Assembly: GCA_902782785.1 (NCBI GenBank)
Contig: CACZOH010000101.1
Coordinates: forward strand, 1 to 14,375
Source of the DNA: an uncultured Ruminococcus sp.
Lineage (GTDB): Bacteria > Bacillota > Clostridia > Oscillospirales > CAG-272
DNA: 14,375 nt
Reading direction: 5' to 3'
The notes under the pieces are model-generated. The model had not been told where the DNA came from. It did not search any database and worked only from the letters and a program-made list of their open reading frames with translations. The position numbers and the translations under genes are program-made. This document shows, in pieces, positions 1 to 6,063 of the stretch; the first letter of the stretch is position 1, and each line of letters begins with the position of its first letter.

Positions 1-1
1 C

Positions 2-1240
2 AGAGAAGTGGTGCAGCTGCGGGACCGCGGGCTTTCGGTCGAGGAGATCGCGGACAGGCTATGCTTATCGACTAAAGGCGTTGAATCTTATCTGCCTTAT
101 TCAAGGGGTGCGTATCTCAGCAATGCAACACAAAACTCTGTAAATTCGAAAAATTACCGCGAAAGAATGAAAATCGCTATCGGAAGACAGGTTGCGATAA
201 ATCAAAAAATCGAAGAGAAAGGAGAAATCAAAGTGAATTTTAACGATATGGAAGGACTGAAGGTTTATAAAATAAAACTCGAGCTTGACACTGCATACGC
301 CGACATAGAGGTCTTGAAAAAGTACGGAAAAGTCAAAGAAGGCATTACAAGGACCGTTCTTGTCCCGTCATCCATGCAGTTGAACAGGTTAAATTACGTT
401 ATTCAGACGTGTTTCGGGTGGGAAAACTGTCATCTTCATCATTTTGTTTTCTCGGACAAAACGTTTGAAGAGCTTACGAAAGGCGGAGATCCGGAAGAAT
501 GGAAAAAGCTCGCGGGCGTATATTTTAGATGCTATTACACCTTTGATAATGACAACGATTTATACTATCTCGACGATTATGACGGCAGATGCAGCTTCAA
601 GACGTGGCAGAAGAAAAAATATAAGAATTTATACAATTACAGCCCGAAGAGTGAAAGCGTGAGGGCGGTCAAAAATATAGCCTCCTACATTGATTTTGAA
701 GAAAACGGCCTCCGAAATCAAGCGCTTAAGAAGCTTACAAGGAGTGCAAAGAAAATATATGATTTGAAACGCACGCTTGCGGAATTCGGCGGCGAGGAGC
801 TGCTTGAGAGGCTTGAGATCAAGGACGTGTTTGCGTTGGATGATGAATTCTATTATGAATATGATTACGGCGACGGGTGGAGAGTCAGAATATCGCTTCT
901 TGAAGAATATGAGAACAGGTACAAAGCGCCCGAATCGCCGGTGCCCGGATTCGTCGTGGTCCCCGTCACGGATGAGAACAGAATGGAAGACGCCGACCCG
1001 AACGTCGATGGCGAATTGAGGGAGACGGTCAGAAAAGTTATGGCGACGCTTGTTCCCGTTTGCATCGAAGCCGACGGCTACAGCGTTTTTGACGACGTTG
1101 GCGGAGTACACGGCTTTTGCGAATTTCTCAAAGGTCTGCACGGCATTGATAACGATATGGGATATCAGCCGGAGGATATGGAATGGGCAAGAAGTCTCGG
1201 GTGGAGGCAGAGAATGCCGAAGCCGGAGAACGTGTTATAA
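2..1240 (+). CDS. pRiA4b ORF-3 family protein with N-terminal HTH, 5'-truncated
   Basis: The reading frame is open to the left window edge, so the true start is probably outside; an in-frame GTG at 8 is only the first visible start codon. Residues about 5-35 (LSVEEIADRLCLSTKGVESY) look like a sigma-70 region 4/LuxR-type helix-turn-helix. From about residue 85 the protein matches the pattern of the plasmid pRiA4b ORF-3 family: YKIKLEL, LVPSSMQLNRLNYVIQ, CFGWENCHLHHF, then FYYEYDYGDGWRVRI, and a C-terminal DDVGGVHGFCEFL. The family is common on plasmids and near insertion sequences; its biochemical role is not established. The HTH fusion suggests DNA binding (inference). The next gene starts 49 bases downstream, so the two may be co-transcribed. 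Family call fairly sure; function unknown. Confidence 0.82.
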   Translation, partial: REVVQLRDRGLSVEEIADRLCLSTKGVESYLPYSRGAYLSNATQNSVNSKNYRERMKIAIGRQVAINQKIEEKGEIKVNFNDMEGLKVYKIKLELDTAYADIEVLKKYGKVKEGITRTVLVPSSMQLNRLNYVIQTCFGWENCHLHHFVFSDKTFEELTKGGDPEEWKKLAGVYFRCYYTFDNDNDLYYLDDYDGRCSFKTWQKKKYKNLYNYSPKSESVRAVKNIASYIDFEENGLRNQALKKLTRSAKKIYDLKRTLAEFGGEELLERLEIKDVFALDDEFYYEYDYGDGWRVRISLLEEYENRYKAPESPVPGFVVVPVTDENRMEDADPNVDGELRETVRKVMATLVPVCIEADGYSVFDDVGGVHGFCEFLKGLHGIDNDMGYQPEDMEWARSLGWRQRMPKPENVL

Positions 1241-1289
1241 AAAACGGACTGAAAAGAGCAGAAATGTATTTTCGCAGAGAGGTATTCTA

Positions 1290-2060
1290 ATGAAAATAAA
1301 TAATTACGACTTCGCGTTGTCGTATATGATAGAGCAGGAAAAATCGGGTGAGGCTTACATATGCTCTGACGTGGACCGTGTGACGGTTGATGAGATCTTT
1401 GAGAAGATTAACGATACGCTGGGGACTGATATACATTATATTGCGGAAATAGACAATCGTATAGTTCCGGGAAGCGGAATGATAATTTCGGATTATATCT
1501 GCAGGATAAAATCAAGCAGTGTCAGAGCGTTTTTTATACCGCAAATGGTATATGATAAGACAGATAATACTGCCGAAAAGATTTTGCAGCTTTATATGGA
1601 TTTTAAATCGTCCGACGAGTATATCTCTCTGCCCGGAAAAAGCGACCCGGCGCATATATACGTGAGATTTGACAATGCGTTCAACAGGTTAAAATCAAGG
1701 AGAATTAAGGATCAACTGGCGGAATTGCTTCGGAATCCGCGCGACTTGTTTTATCTTCCTTTTACCGCGCGCCTTCTTGCAAGATGGAAAATGCCGAAGG
1801 TCTATAAAATTATGATGACCTACGCTTCCGGTGACGCGGTTACAAAAGAAGCAGTTGGACTGGTCAACGAATACAGTGACAGCCTTCCAAACGCGGAATG
1901 TATTAAGCGAAACGTGATCTTTACGTGTATAGATTCTCTGAAATACTACGGCGGAGATAATGCGATAAGCATTATCAAGTCTTATTTAAAATCTGACGAT
2001 AAAGATATAAAAACGAGCGCAGATAAGGCGTTATTGTATATAATGAAGAAGAGAAGATGA
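1290..2060 (+). CDS. Hypothetical protein, 256 aa
   Basis: The frame is open from 1050, but the ATG at 1290 is the likely start: GAGAGG sits 7 bases upstream, and the earlier part overlaps the previous gene. I do not recognise the family. The protein is soluble-looking, with no signal peptide or membrane segment. The N-terminal half is mixed alpha/beta (MKINNYDFALSYMIEQEKSG onward). The C-terminal part from about residue 145 is rich in helices with regular leucines and ends in a basic KADKALLYIMKKRR-like tail, which could be a short HEAT-like solenoid (weak inference). It lies 49 bases after the pRiA4b-type gene and is followed by a strong hairpin at 2099-2121, so it probably ends that operon. 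Confidence 0.7.
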   Translation: MKINNYDFALSYMIEQEKSGEAYICSDVDRVTVDEIFEKINDTLGTDIHYIAEIDNRIVPGSGMIISDYICRIKSSSVRAFFIPQMVYDKTDNTAEKILQLYMDFKSSDEYISLPGKSDPAHIYVRFDNAFNRLKSRRIKDQLAELLRNPRDLFYLPFTARLLARWKMPKVYKIMMTYASGDAVTKEAVGLVNEYSDSLPNAECIKRNVIFTCIDSLKYYGGDNAISIIKSYLKSDDKDIKTSADKALLYIMKKRR

Positions 2061-2096
2061 TACAGGGATTTTTTCATCATCGGTTAACCTCTTTTG

Positions 2097-2134
2097 AACC
2101 ACGCGACTATCGCGTGGTTTTCGCTATACAAAAA
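2097..2134 (+). terminator. Intrinsic terminator, copy 1 of a duplicated 38-bp element
   Basis: CCACGCG (2099-2105) pairs with CGCGTGG (2111-2117) around ACTAT and is followed by TTTTCG. It is placed to end the transcript of the gene at 1290-2060. A 38-bp segment including this hairpin and the following TTTTCGCTATACAAAA recurs at 4181-4218, with one internal difference. Confidence 0.75.
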
Positions 2135-2163
2135 GACAGCCCGCTGTGATCGGCGGGCTGTTC
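2131..2163 (-). terminator. Terminator of xis
   Basis: On the minus strand, ACAGCCCGC pairs with GCGGGCTGT (2153-2161 with 2136-2144) and is followed by CTTTTTG. It sits just beyond the stop of the excisionase gene and back to back with the terminator of the convergent gene. Confidence 0.8.
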
Positions 2164-2181
2164 GATTGTATTACGGGTAAG

Positions 2182-2394
2182 TCAGATCTCGCTGACTTCA
2201 TCCAAATACAATTCAAACAGGTGTCTTTTAATAAGGACTCTGTTTCCGATTCTGAGCAGATAGGCTGCATCAGGATTGTTCTGGATAAGCCAGCGAAGTT
2301 TATTTTCGCCTATTCTGAAATAGATTGCGGCTTCTTCTACGGTCATCGCATATTGTTCTGCGAGTCTGACCGTTTTTTTCGTCGTATCGTTCAT
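2182..2394 (-). CDS. xis: Tn916-type excisionase (Xis)
   Basis: The 70-residue product has TVEEAAIYFRIGENKLRWLI in its first half and GNRVLIKRHLFELYLDE in its second. That is the winged-helix pattern of the Tn916 Xis family (EEASKYFRIGENKLR and NGNRIQIKRKQFE in Tn916 Xis, from memory), at the family's usual length. Such proteins bend DNA at attachment sites and steer a tyrosine recombinase toward excision. The start at 2394 is supported by GGAGG 11 bases upstream. A promoter-like TGTCATTATAA lies at 2428-2440 and a terminator at 2131-2163, so it is a single-gene unit. Its likely partner is the tyrosine recombinase at 4755-5780, unusually far away and separated by other units. Confidence 0.88.
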   Translation of the reverse strand: MNDTTKKTVRLAEQYAMTVEEAAIYFRIGENKLRWLIQNNPDAAYLLRIGNRVLIKRHLFELYLDEVSEI

Positions 2395-2425
2395 CGCTTT
2401 TGTTTCCTCCTTTTTTGTTATTCAT

Positions 2426-2443
2426 TGTTATAATGACATAACA
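2426..2443 (-). promoter_or_regulatory. Variant of the element-wide promoter motif, upstream of xis
   Basis: Read on the minus strand this is TGTCATTATAA, preceded by TTA instead of the usual TTC. It also forms an inverted repeat, TGTTAT...ATAACA, so it could be both a -10 region and an operator. It lies about 35 bases upstream of the xis start. Confidence 0.5.
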
Positions 2444-2497
2444 GGCGCATCAATAAAGTAAAAAAAGGCATAAATCAACATATACATAAATGAAAAT

Positions 2498-2533
2498 CTC
2501 CTTTAGGGTGATATACCTGAAAGGAGCTTTTTT
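2498..2533 (+). terminator. Orphan plus-strand terminator
   Basis: CTCCTTTAGG pairs with CCT-G-AAAGGAG around GTGATATA and is followed by CTTTTTT. No plus-strand gene precedes it. A short RNA starting after the plus-strand TATAAT at 2429-2434 would be about 90 bases long and end here, but no good -35 is visible. Confidence 0.6.
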
Positions 2534-2596
2534 GATATGACCCTGATTTTTTGTTTTTTCTAATTACATAACGTCACAAAATACATTTATTTACAG

Positions 2597-2622
2597 AAAA
2601 AAGCCCGCAGGCTGTGGGCTTT
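2597..2622 (-). terminator. Terminator of the 2653-3060 gene
   Basis: On the minus strand, AAGCCCACAGCCTGCGGGCTT folds into a hairpin and is followed by TTTTCTG. It lies about 30 bases beyond the stop codon. Confidence 0.75.
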
Positions 2623-2652
2623 TCCGGTATTACAATGCACTTAATCAGATGT

Positions 2653-3060
2653 TCAGATTAACAATTCATCCGATATATAACCGTTTAACAAGTACGATTC
2701 GACACATTCACAAAGCGTGATGTAGTCATTGAAATCACTTCGGAACCATAGTTCTTCAGGTACGAGCATACTTTGGCCCGGGGCTGCTTCTTCCCCGAAA
2801 ATGACAGCCCAACAGCACCGCTCGAGATAATCCGGAATTATCTCCTTATACTTTACTGTTTTTCCGGATTTAATCCTGCGTATGATATCCCGCTTCTGAC
2901 CGCGTCTGATTGATACGGAATAATCCTTGCAGCACTTCATAAACTGCTTTTCGTTGTCGAAGCTCTTCTCAAACAATGCGAGAGCGCTGTCAATCTCTTT
3001 AAAGGTTACGGTAGTCTTACGTACCAGCAAGTTGGATTCTTTGGTTTTCTTGATTTTCAT
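2653..3060 (-). CDS. Hypothetical protein, 135 aa
   Basis: The frame is open to 3141, but the ATG at 3060 is preferred: AAGGGG lies 9 bases upstream, and the longer form would start upstream of the predicted transcript start. I do not recognise the family. The N-terminal 70 residues are basic (MKIKKTKES, IRRGQKRDIIRRIKSGKTVK) and the C-terminal half is acidic (YLERCCWAVIFGEEAAPG, SDFNDYITLCECVESYLL). There is no signal peptide or membrane segment. It is a single-gene unit with its own motif promoter (3112-3122) and terminator, diverging from the gene at 3390. DNA or RNA binding is conceivable from the basic half, but nothing specific supports it. Confidence 0.7.
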   Translation of the reverse strand: MKIKKTKESNLLVRKTTVTFKEIDSALALFEKSFDNEKQFMKCCKDYSVSIRRGQKRDIIRRIKSGKTVKYKEIIPDYLERCCWAVIFGEEAAPGQSMLVPEELWFRSDFNDYITLCECVESYLLNGYISDELLI

Positions 3061-3111
3061 ATGATAAACCCCTTTGATAATATTTTTACGACGCTTTCGT
3101 CGTTCAAATAT

Positions 3112-3122
3112 ATAATGACAGA
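3112..3122 (-). promoter_or_regulatory. Element-wide promoter motif for the 3060 gene
   Basis: On the minus strand this reads TTTTCTGTCATTATATA, with an extended -10 (TGT-CATTAT). TTGCCG lies 18 bases upstream as a weak -35. The start codon is about 50 bases downstream. Confidence 0.6.
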
Positions 3123-3292
3123 AAATTTCTATTTTCGGCAAAGCTTAAAAAAACGTCCAAAGACAGTGTAACATAACAAAAAAGCCCCGTTTGGTCCGGG
3201 ATGCAGGCTCGGATTTGCGTCCGAATGGCATGCACATTCGAATTGTTAACACTTTTTAAATTCGAGGATTTTTTTATTCCAAATCGGATTTT

Positions 3293-3305
3293 TCTGTCAT
3301 TATAA
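3293..3305 (+). promoter_or_regulatory. Element-wide promoter motif for the 3390 gene
   Basis: TTTTTCTGTCATTATAAAA, an extended -10 (TGT-CATTAT) with no recognisable -35. It gives a leader of about 80 bases before the ATG at 3390. Confidence 0.6.
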
Positions 3306-3389
3306 AATTGAGAAAGGCCATGGAAGCGGCCGGGGAAAAAGACGTGCTTCTTTGAATAAAATCTTGCGTCACCCAGAAAGGAAAAACAT

Positions 3390-4115
3390 ATGTCATATCG
3401 TTTACACATTTTACTCAGCGTCCCGGAAGGGGACGTCCACCCTCTCGCAATCATCTTGAAAGCGCTTGAAACCAATCAGGATTTCGAATGTGCCGAGCTT
3501 GGTCTTTATAACAAAGGCAGCGTTATTTTTGCTGACTTTCCGAATAATCCGGATTTGTTTTACGGCGCCGTGACTGACGTTTCGCGGGACTATCCGGCAA
3601 TCGTTTTCAAACTCGAATACTCATATTCCGGCGGAGGGTGTTATAGAAGTATTGAAACGAAAATTCAGAATGGCAGTGTAATTGAAGAAGTTGAAAGAAA
3701 CTCCTCCGGTTATGATAGCGAATGGTCGGAAAGAATTTTTAAGCAAGGCGAAGAAGAAGTGGTGACGTTTCATTATGATGAAGTAGTTAACGGTGAATAT
3801 GTCCCGAAATCAAAAACTTACCGTACAGCTGATATTCAAGACTCTGAAGAGGACTTATACACCGGTTCATATAATATGGTTAATGAGGTTTTTGCGTCGG
3901 ATTTAGAACCGTTATTAAAGCTGTTTCAAACACTTTACCGTAAATATGAGATTGCCGACTCTGATTATCGAGATGATAGGTACAAATTCGAGATAGATAA
4001 AGACCGCCTTTGTTTGTTTGCCAAAGGATTCTGGCTTGAAGATTTTGAGATGTATGTCGATGATTTAATAAAACAATACCCCGGTTCTTCCATAACGTGG
4101 AACGCACACTTTTAA
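3390..4115 (+). CDS. Hypothetical protein, family X (241 aa)
   Basis: The start is supported by AGAAAGG 9 bases upstream of the ATG. I do not recognise a named family, but the protein is a clear paralogue of the product of 6438-7190. Shared features are the MSY-L-I---VP--D--P N-terminus, KALETNQ versus KFLTINQ, F-D-P-NPD--Y-AV--S--YP, a GGGCYRSIE versus GVGYYHYYY strand, and a closing segment with G-W---F...YP. It is acidic, probably cytosolic and mixed alpha/beta, with no membrane segment or signal peptide. Having two or three members on one small element suggests an element-specific role, such as immunity, regulation or structural repeat proteins; this cannot be resolved from sequence. It is a single-gene unit with its own promoter motif and terminator. 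Confidence 0.75.
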   Translation: MSYRLHILLSVPEGDVHPLAIILKALETNQDFECAELGLYNKGSVIFADFPNNPDLFYGAVTDVSRDYPAIVFKLEYSYSGGGCYRSIETKIQNGSVIEEVERNSSGYDSEWSERIFKQGEEEVVTFHYDEVVNGEYVPKSKTYRTADIQDSEEDLYTGSYNMVNEVFASDLEPLLKLFQTLYRKYEIADSDYRDDRYKFEIDKDRLCLFAKGFWLEDFEMYVDDLIKQYPGSSITWNAHF

Positions 4116-4137
4116 AGCCTTCCACTGAAAAACATAC

Positions 4138-4170
4138 CAGCCCGCCGGAAAAACGGCGGACCGGCTTTTT
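4138..4170 (+). terminator. Terminator of the 3390-4115 gene
   Basis: CCGCCG pairs with CGGCGG around GGAAAAA-type loop bases, with outer AGCC/GGCT pairing possible, followed by TTTTTG. It lies 22 bases after the stop. Confidence 0.75.
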
Positions 4171-4180
4171 GTATAACGAA

Positions 4181-4218
4181 AACCACGCGACTATCGCGCG
4201 GTTTTCGCTATACAAAAG
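4181..4218. repeat. Copy 2 of the duplicated 38-bp hairpin element
   Basis: Nearly identical to 2097-2134. The one internal difference (C for T) creates an A-C mismatch in the stem. As with copy 1, it lies between two convergent genes and just before a minus-strand terminator. Confidence 0.8.
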
Positions 4219-4246
4219 AAGGCGGCTTTAACCCGCCGCCTTCTTT
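4215..4246 (-). terminator. Terminator overlapping the stop of the 53-aa gene
   Basis: A perfect 12-bp stem (4235-4246 with 4215-4226) around an 8-base loop. The last codons and stop of the small gene at 4228-4389 lie inside the hairpin, and the minus-strand stem ends in TTCTTTTG. Confidence 0.8.
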
Positions 4247-4389
4247 GTTGTAATCGTGCTTTCGGTTTCAAGTTTTGTAAGTATTGTGCTTTTAAGCGTT
4301 TCTACAAGCCGGTCTCTCGCCTCTTTCGGCAAAAACAGCTTTTCGGGGTTTTTTATTCCGTTTGCTCTTTCTTTTCTTTCGTTTTTCAT
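4228..4389 (-). CDS. Small basic hypothetical protein, 53 aa
   Basis: The 53-residue frame starts at ATG 4389, with AAAAGGAGA 8 bases upstream, an excellent ribosome binding site. The product begins MKNERKERANGIKNPEKLF and ends TLKSTILTKLETESTITTKK-AAG. It is highly charged and basic in its first half, then likely helical (PKEARDRLVETLKSTILTKL). The last codons run into the terminator hairpin. A promoter motif lies 63 bases upstream (4452-4462). The family is not recognised; the size and charge resemble small element-encoded regulators, which is inference only. Real coding is supported by promoter, ribosome binding site, frame and terminator in the right order. Confidence 0.65.
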   Translation of the reverse strand: MKNERKERANGIKNPEKLFLPKEARDRLVETLKSTILTKLETESTITTKKAAG

Positions 4390-4451
4390 TCTGTTGTCTC
4401 CTTTTCAGATTTTTATTTTTGGAAAACAGGTTATTTTCCTGCTCTGAAATG

Positions 4452-4462
4452 ATTATGACAGA
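4452..4462 (-). promoter_or_regulatory. Element-wide promoter motif for the 53-aa gene
   Basis: On the minus strand: AAAATTTTCAATCTGTCATAATC. It is an extended -10 (TGT-CATAAT), with a predicted start about 55 bases before the ATG at 4389. Confidence 0.6.
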
Positions 4463-4482
4463 TTGAAAATTTTCTTATATAA

Positions 4483-4515
4483 CCCGCCTCCTGTAAGATC
4501 GGCGGGCTTTTTCTC
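4483..4515 (+). terminator. Terminator-like hairpin, strongest on the plus strand
   Basis: CCCGCC (4483-4488) pairs with GGCGGG (4501-4506), followed on the plus strand by CTTTTTCTCTTTT. No plus-strand gene precedes it. On the minus strand it would follow the motif at 4548 by about 45 bases but has only a weak U-tract. Confidence 0.55.
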
Positions 4516-4547
4516 TTTTCAGCTCCTGTCTTTTCTCATTCGACAGC

Positions 4548-4557
4548 ATTATGACAG
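4548..4557 (-). promoter_or_regulatory. Promoter motif with no gene of its own
   Basis: On the minus strand: AACTGTCATAATG. The downstream 60 bases hold a CTGTC/GACAG hairpin and then the hairpin at 4483-4506, so a very short RNA is possible. Alternatively it is a second, upstream promoter for the 53-aa gene. Confidence 0.45.
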
Positions 4558-4572
4558 TTTTGAAAAGGCAAT

Positions 4573-4604
4573 AAAAAACAGCCCGGGTCATTAACGGACT
4601 GTTT
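4573..4604 (-). terminator. Terminator of the structured small RNA
   Basis: On the minus strand, AACAG-T-CCG pairs with CGG-G-CTGTT and is followed by TTTTTT (4578-4573). Confidence 0.8.
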
Positions 4605-4716
4605 GTATCAGTGAGGCGGCGCCGGCTTGCAAAAGGGACCGAAAGCAAGTTTTACGGCAACGTGTAAAAGGGACGAAAAAGCACGTACGCCGTCCGGCGC
4701 CGTTTTCCCTCACCTT
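4573..4716 (-). ncRNA. Candidate structured small RNA with two UCCC loops
   Basis: A three-way junction is visible. A long closing stem pairs CCTCAC (4708-4713) with GTGAGG (4611-4616), and CCGGCGCCG (4694-4702) with CGGCGCCGG (4617-4625). Two hairpins sit directly on it: CTTGC/GCAAG (4626-4649) and a two-part stem, ACGGC/GCCGT plus ACGTG/CACGT (4654-4693). On the minus strand their loops are UUUCGGUCCCUUUU and CUUUUUCGUCCCUUUUA, nearly the same sequence. A promoter motif (4723-4733) predicts a start at about 4716, three bases before the closing stem, and a terminator (AACAG/CTGTT with CCG/CGG, then six U) ends it at 4573. No coding frame fits. Loops with UCCC recall Gram-positive regulatory RNAs such as the staphylococcal Rsa RNAs, which pair with ribosome binding sites (family knowledge). 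I recognise no named RNA class. Confidence 0.7.
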
Positions 4717-4722
4717 GATTAT

Positions 4723-4733
4723 ATTATGACAGA
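4723..4733 (-). promoter_or_regulatory. Element-wide promoter motif for the small RNA
   Basis: On the minus strand: GAAATTTCTGTCATAATATA, an extended -10 (TGT-CATAAT). It lies 22 bases beyond the recombinase stop codon and has only the structured RNA downstream. Confidence 0.65.
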
Positions 4734-4754
4734 AATTTCAAAATTTAAGGGAAA

Positions 4755-5780
4755 TCAGATTTTATACGCGTAATGCGAGGCGAAGGTGTGCAGGCTCTCG
4801 TGCCCGAGCGCCTTTTCCGCTGTAAGCATTGCGCGTCTGTCGAGCCTGACGCCGCTCATATCTCCGCGGCAGACGTACAGCTCCGACTGATATTTTCTGC
4901 CGCTGCCGGCGTTTACCGCGTCGTACGGGATATCGCCGGGCTCCCGTGCGTACATCTTATATATCGCCGCGGCGTAGTCCGCTCTGTAGCCGTGGACGTC
5001 CGCGCTTTTGCTCACGTGCTGCCATACGCGCTTGCCGGGCGGAGTGCTTCTGATTTTCCGAACGACCGCGTCAACGTCGCCGATTACGGGCGCGTATCTC
5101 CATTTGCCGCCTTTTTCTTTTACAAAAATAAAATAATCCGCGTTTTTAAACAGCTTTGTTTTTTCATAATTTGAGATAAGCGCGCTTTCCCTCTCTGTGA
5201 GCGTTTTCTTCATTTTAAGGCTTTCTATCAGAACCGGCAGTTCTTTTTTCTCTATCAGGCAGTCAGGTTTGATGGACGTCAGACCCTCACGGCGCAGTCC
5301 CGTAGAGCGGCAGAAGGTGACGAGCAGCTCGTTTTTCTTCTCGGAGAAATGCGCGTCGCTTTTTGTTTTGCATCTGCTCCGTATAATATCGTTTCGGTGC
5401 CTCGCCGGCGGTATATACCTGTCCCTGTCGTCCGGACTGATACCGAAAAGCTTTGCGAGCGCCGCCGTCTCAAGCTGGAGCGTATAGGCGGAATACTTGC
5501 CCGTTGCCTCGCGCGACTCGAGCCATTTCTTAACGTATTTTTTCGCCTTTGTCAGCGTTGTGATCTCCGGATGCGTACGTTTCAGCCAGCCGAGATAATA
5601 ATCGATATGTCTCATATATGATTTGTACGTAGATACGGAATAAATGTATTTAAACGTGACCCCTTTGTTTTTGTCGTCCTTTTTGCTGCGTCCCAATCCC
5701 TCGTTTAGCATCCCGGTGATGACGTTATACGCCTGGGTGTGAAGCGAAGGAGATTTTACGCCTTTTTTCTTGTGTCCCAT
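4755..5780 (-). CDS. Tyrosine recombinase / phage-type integrase
   Basis: The 341-residue product has an N-terminal SAM-like core-binding region (about 40-115, YKSYMRHIDYYLGWL) and a C-terminal catalytic domain. Visible catalytic residues are Arg in GLRREGL (164), Lys in GGKWR (227), H263 and R266 in HGYR, H327 in LGHES, and the nucleophile Y337 (or Y339) in ASHYAY. It would cut and rejoin DNA at attachment sites for integration, excision or dimer resolution, with the Xis at 2182-2394 as likely partner. About 58 residues separate HGYR from LGH, longer than in classical integrases, and include YVCRGDMSGVRLDRRAM, a pattern I associate with clostridial recombinases. The start is supported by GGGAGG 7 bases upstream. 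A leader of about 340 bases with tandem structured modules precedes it. Confident in family; attachment site not identified. Confidence 0.88.
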   Translation of the reverse strand: MGHKKKGVKSPSLHTQAYNVITGMLNEGLGRSKKDDKNKGVTFKYIYSVSTYKSYMRHIDYYLGWLKRTHPEITTLTKAKKYVKKWLESREATGKYSAYTLQLETAALAKLFGISPDDRDRYIPPARHRNDIIRSRCKTKSDAHFSEKKNELLVTFCRSTGLRREGLTSIKPDCLIEKKELPVLIESLKMKKTLTERESALISNYEKTKLFKNADYFIFVKEKGGKWRYAPVIGDVDAVVRKIRSTPPGKRVWQHVSKSADVHGYRADYAAAIYKMYAREPGDIPYDAVNAGSGRKYQSELYVCRGDMSGVRLDRRAMLTAEKALGHESLHTFASHYAYKI

Positions 5781-5843
5781 ATAAACGCCTCCCGAATTTA
5801 TTCAGTTGAAATCAGTATTGACCGTCCCGAAAAAAACGGGACA

Positions 5844-5987
5844 CGCACTCTTTTTGTAACGTCAAAAACGACGGGTCTTATGCACGACCTTTTGGAAGCG
5901 CCGATCTTTACACTTCGATTTGTTCAGCGCTTTCGTTCGCACTCTTTTTCTGACGAGGACGTCAAAGCACTTATGCACGTGCTTTTT
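5844..5987. repeat. Two tandem structured modules in the recombinase leader
   Basis: Two copies, 95 bases apart (5844-5893 and 5939-5987), share the order CGCACTCTTTTT, a short CGTC/GACG hairpin, and a hairpin with the identical 8-base loop TTATGCAC followed by T-runs. The stems differ in sequence yet stay paired (GGTC/GACC versus AAAGCAC/GTGCTTT), which is what conserved RNA structure looks like. Each copy is preceded by another hairpin: GTCCCG/CGGGAC at 5824-5842, and GAAGCGC/GCGCTTTC at about 5895-5934. They could be arm-type binding sites for the recombinase, a tandem leader regulator on the minus strand, or a plus-strand RNA antisense to the leader. Confidence 0.65.
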
Positions 5988-5995
5988 TCTTTTTT
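5964..5995 (+). terminator. Plus-strand terminator ending the tandem modules
   Basis: AAAGCAC (5964-5970) pairs with GTGCTTT (5979-5985) around TTATGCAC, followed by TTTCTTTTTT. It is oriented for a plus-strand transcript running antisense to the recombinase leader; a promoter for such a transcript is not evident. Confidence 0.65.
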
Positions 5996-6049
5996 CCGTC
6001 ATAATAAAATAAGCCGTACCGGATTCCTCCACCTCCGACGGACGTACGG
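5996..6049 (+). promoter_or_regulatory. Plus-strand promoter-motif variant followed by a C-rich hairpin
   Basis: CCGTCATAAT at 5996-6005 matches the element-wide motif except for CC in place of CT. A predicted start near 6012 falls right before a hairpin, CCGTAC (6014-6019) with GTACGG (6044-6049), whose loop carries CCTCCACCTCC, complementary to Shine-Dalgarno sequence. TCTTTTC follows. A very short RNA or an operator are both possible; the opposite strand is the recombinase leader. Confidence 0.35.
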
Positions 6050-6063
6050 TCTTTTCAGTCGCA

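Larger units (their letters stand above)
3061..3389. other. Divergent intergenic region with hairpins; possible small RNA
   Basis: Apart from two outward-facing copies of the promoter motif, the region holds three minus-strand hairpins between 3184 and 3240. CGAATG/CATTCG at 3222-3240 has a GCATGC-containing loop, CGG/CCG follows, and CCCG/CGGG ends in TTTTTT (3178-3200). This would fit a minus-strand RNA of 70-115 bases, but the last stem is only 4-5 pairs and no convincing promoter is seen. From 3305 to 3389 the leader of the plus gene holds a short GGCC/GGCC hairpin. Confidence 0.3.

Noticed and set aside
629..1141. A 170-codon minus-strand frame inside the pRiA4b-type gene
   Set aside because: Shadow frame; the plus-strand product has the family motifs over the same interval.
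4611..4713. The structured RNA region read as an integron attC-like or integrase attachment site
   Set aside because: There are no GTTRRRY core sites, and the exact fit of promoter motif, stem start and terminator favours an RNA gene. It was not excluded that the recombinase also uses it.
4773..5174. Long plus-strand frames antisense to the tyrosine recombinase (also 5197-5621)
   Set aside because: Shadows of a clear recombinase gene, with cysteine- and arginine-rich, unlikely composition and no ribosome binding sites.
5844..5987. Tandem modules as a known tandem riboswitch (for example glycine type)
   Set aside because: The conserved core sequences of the riboswitch classes I know are absent, and the downstream gene is a recombinase.
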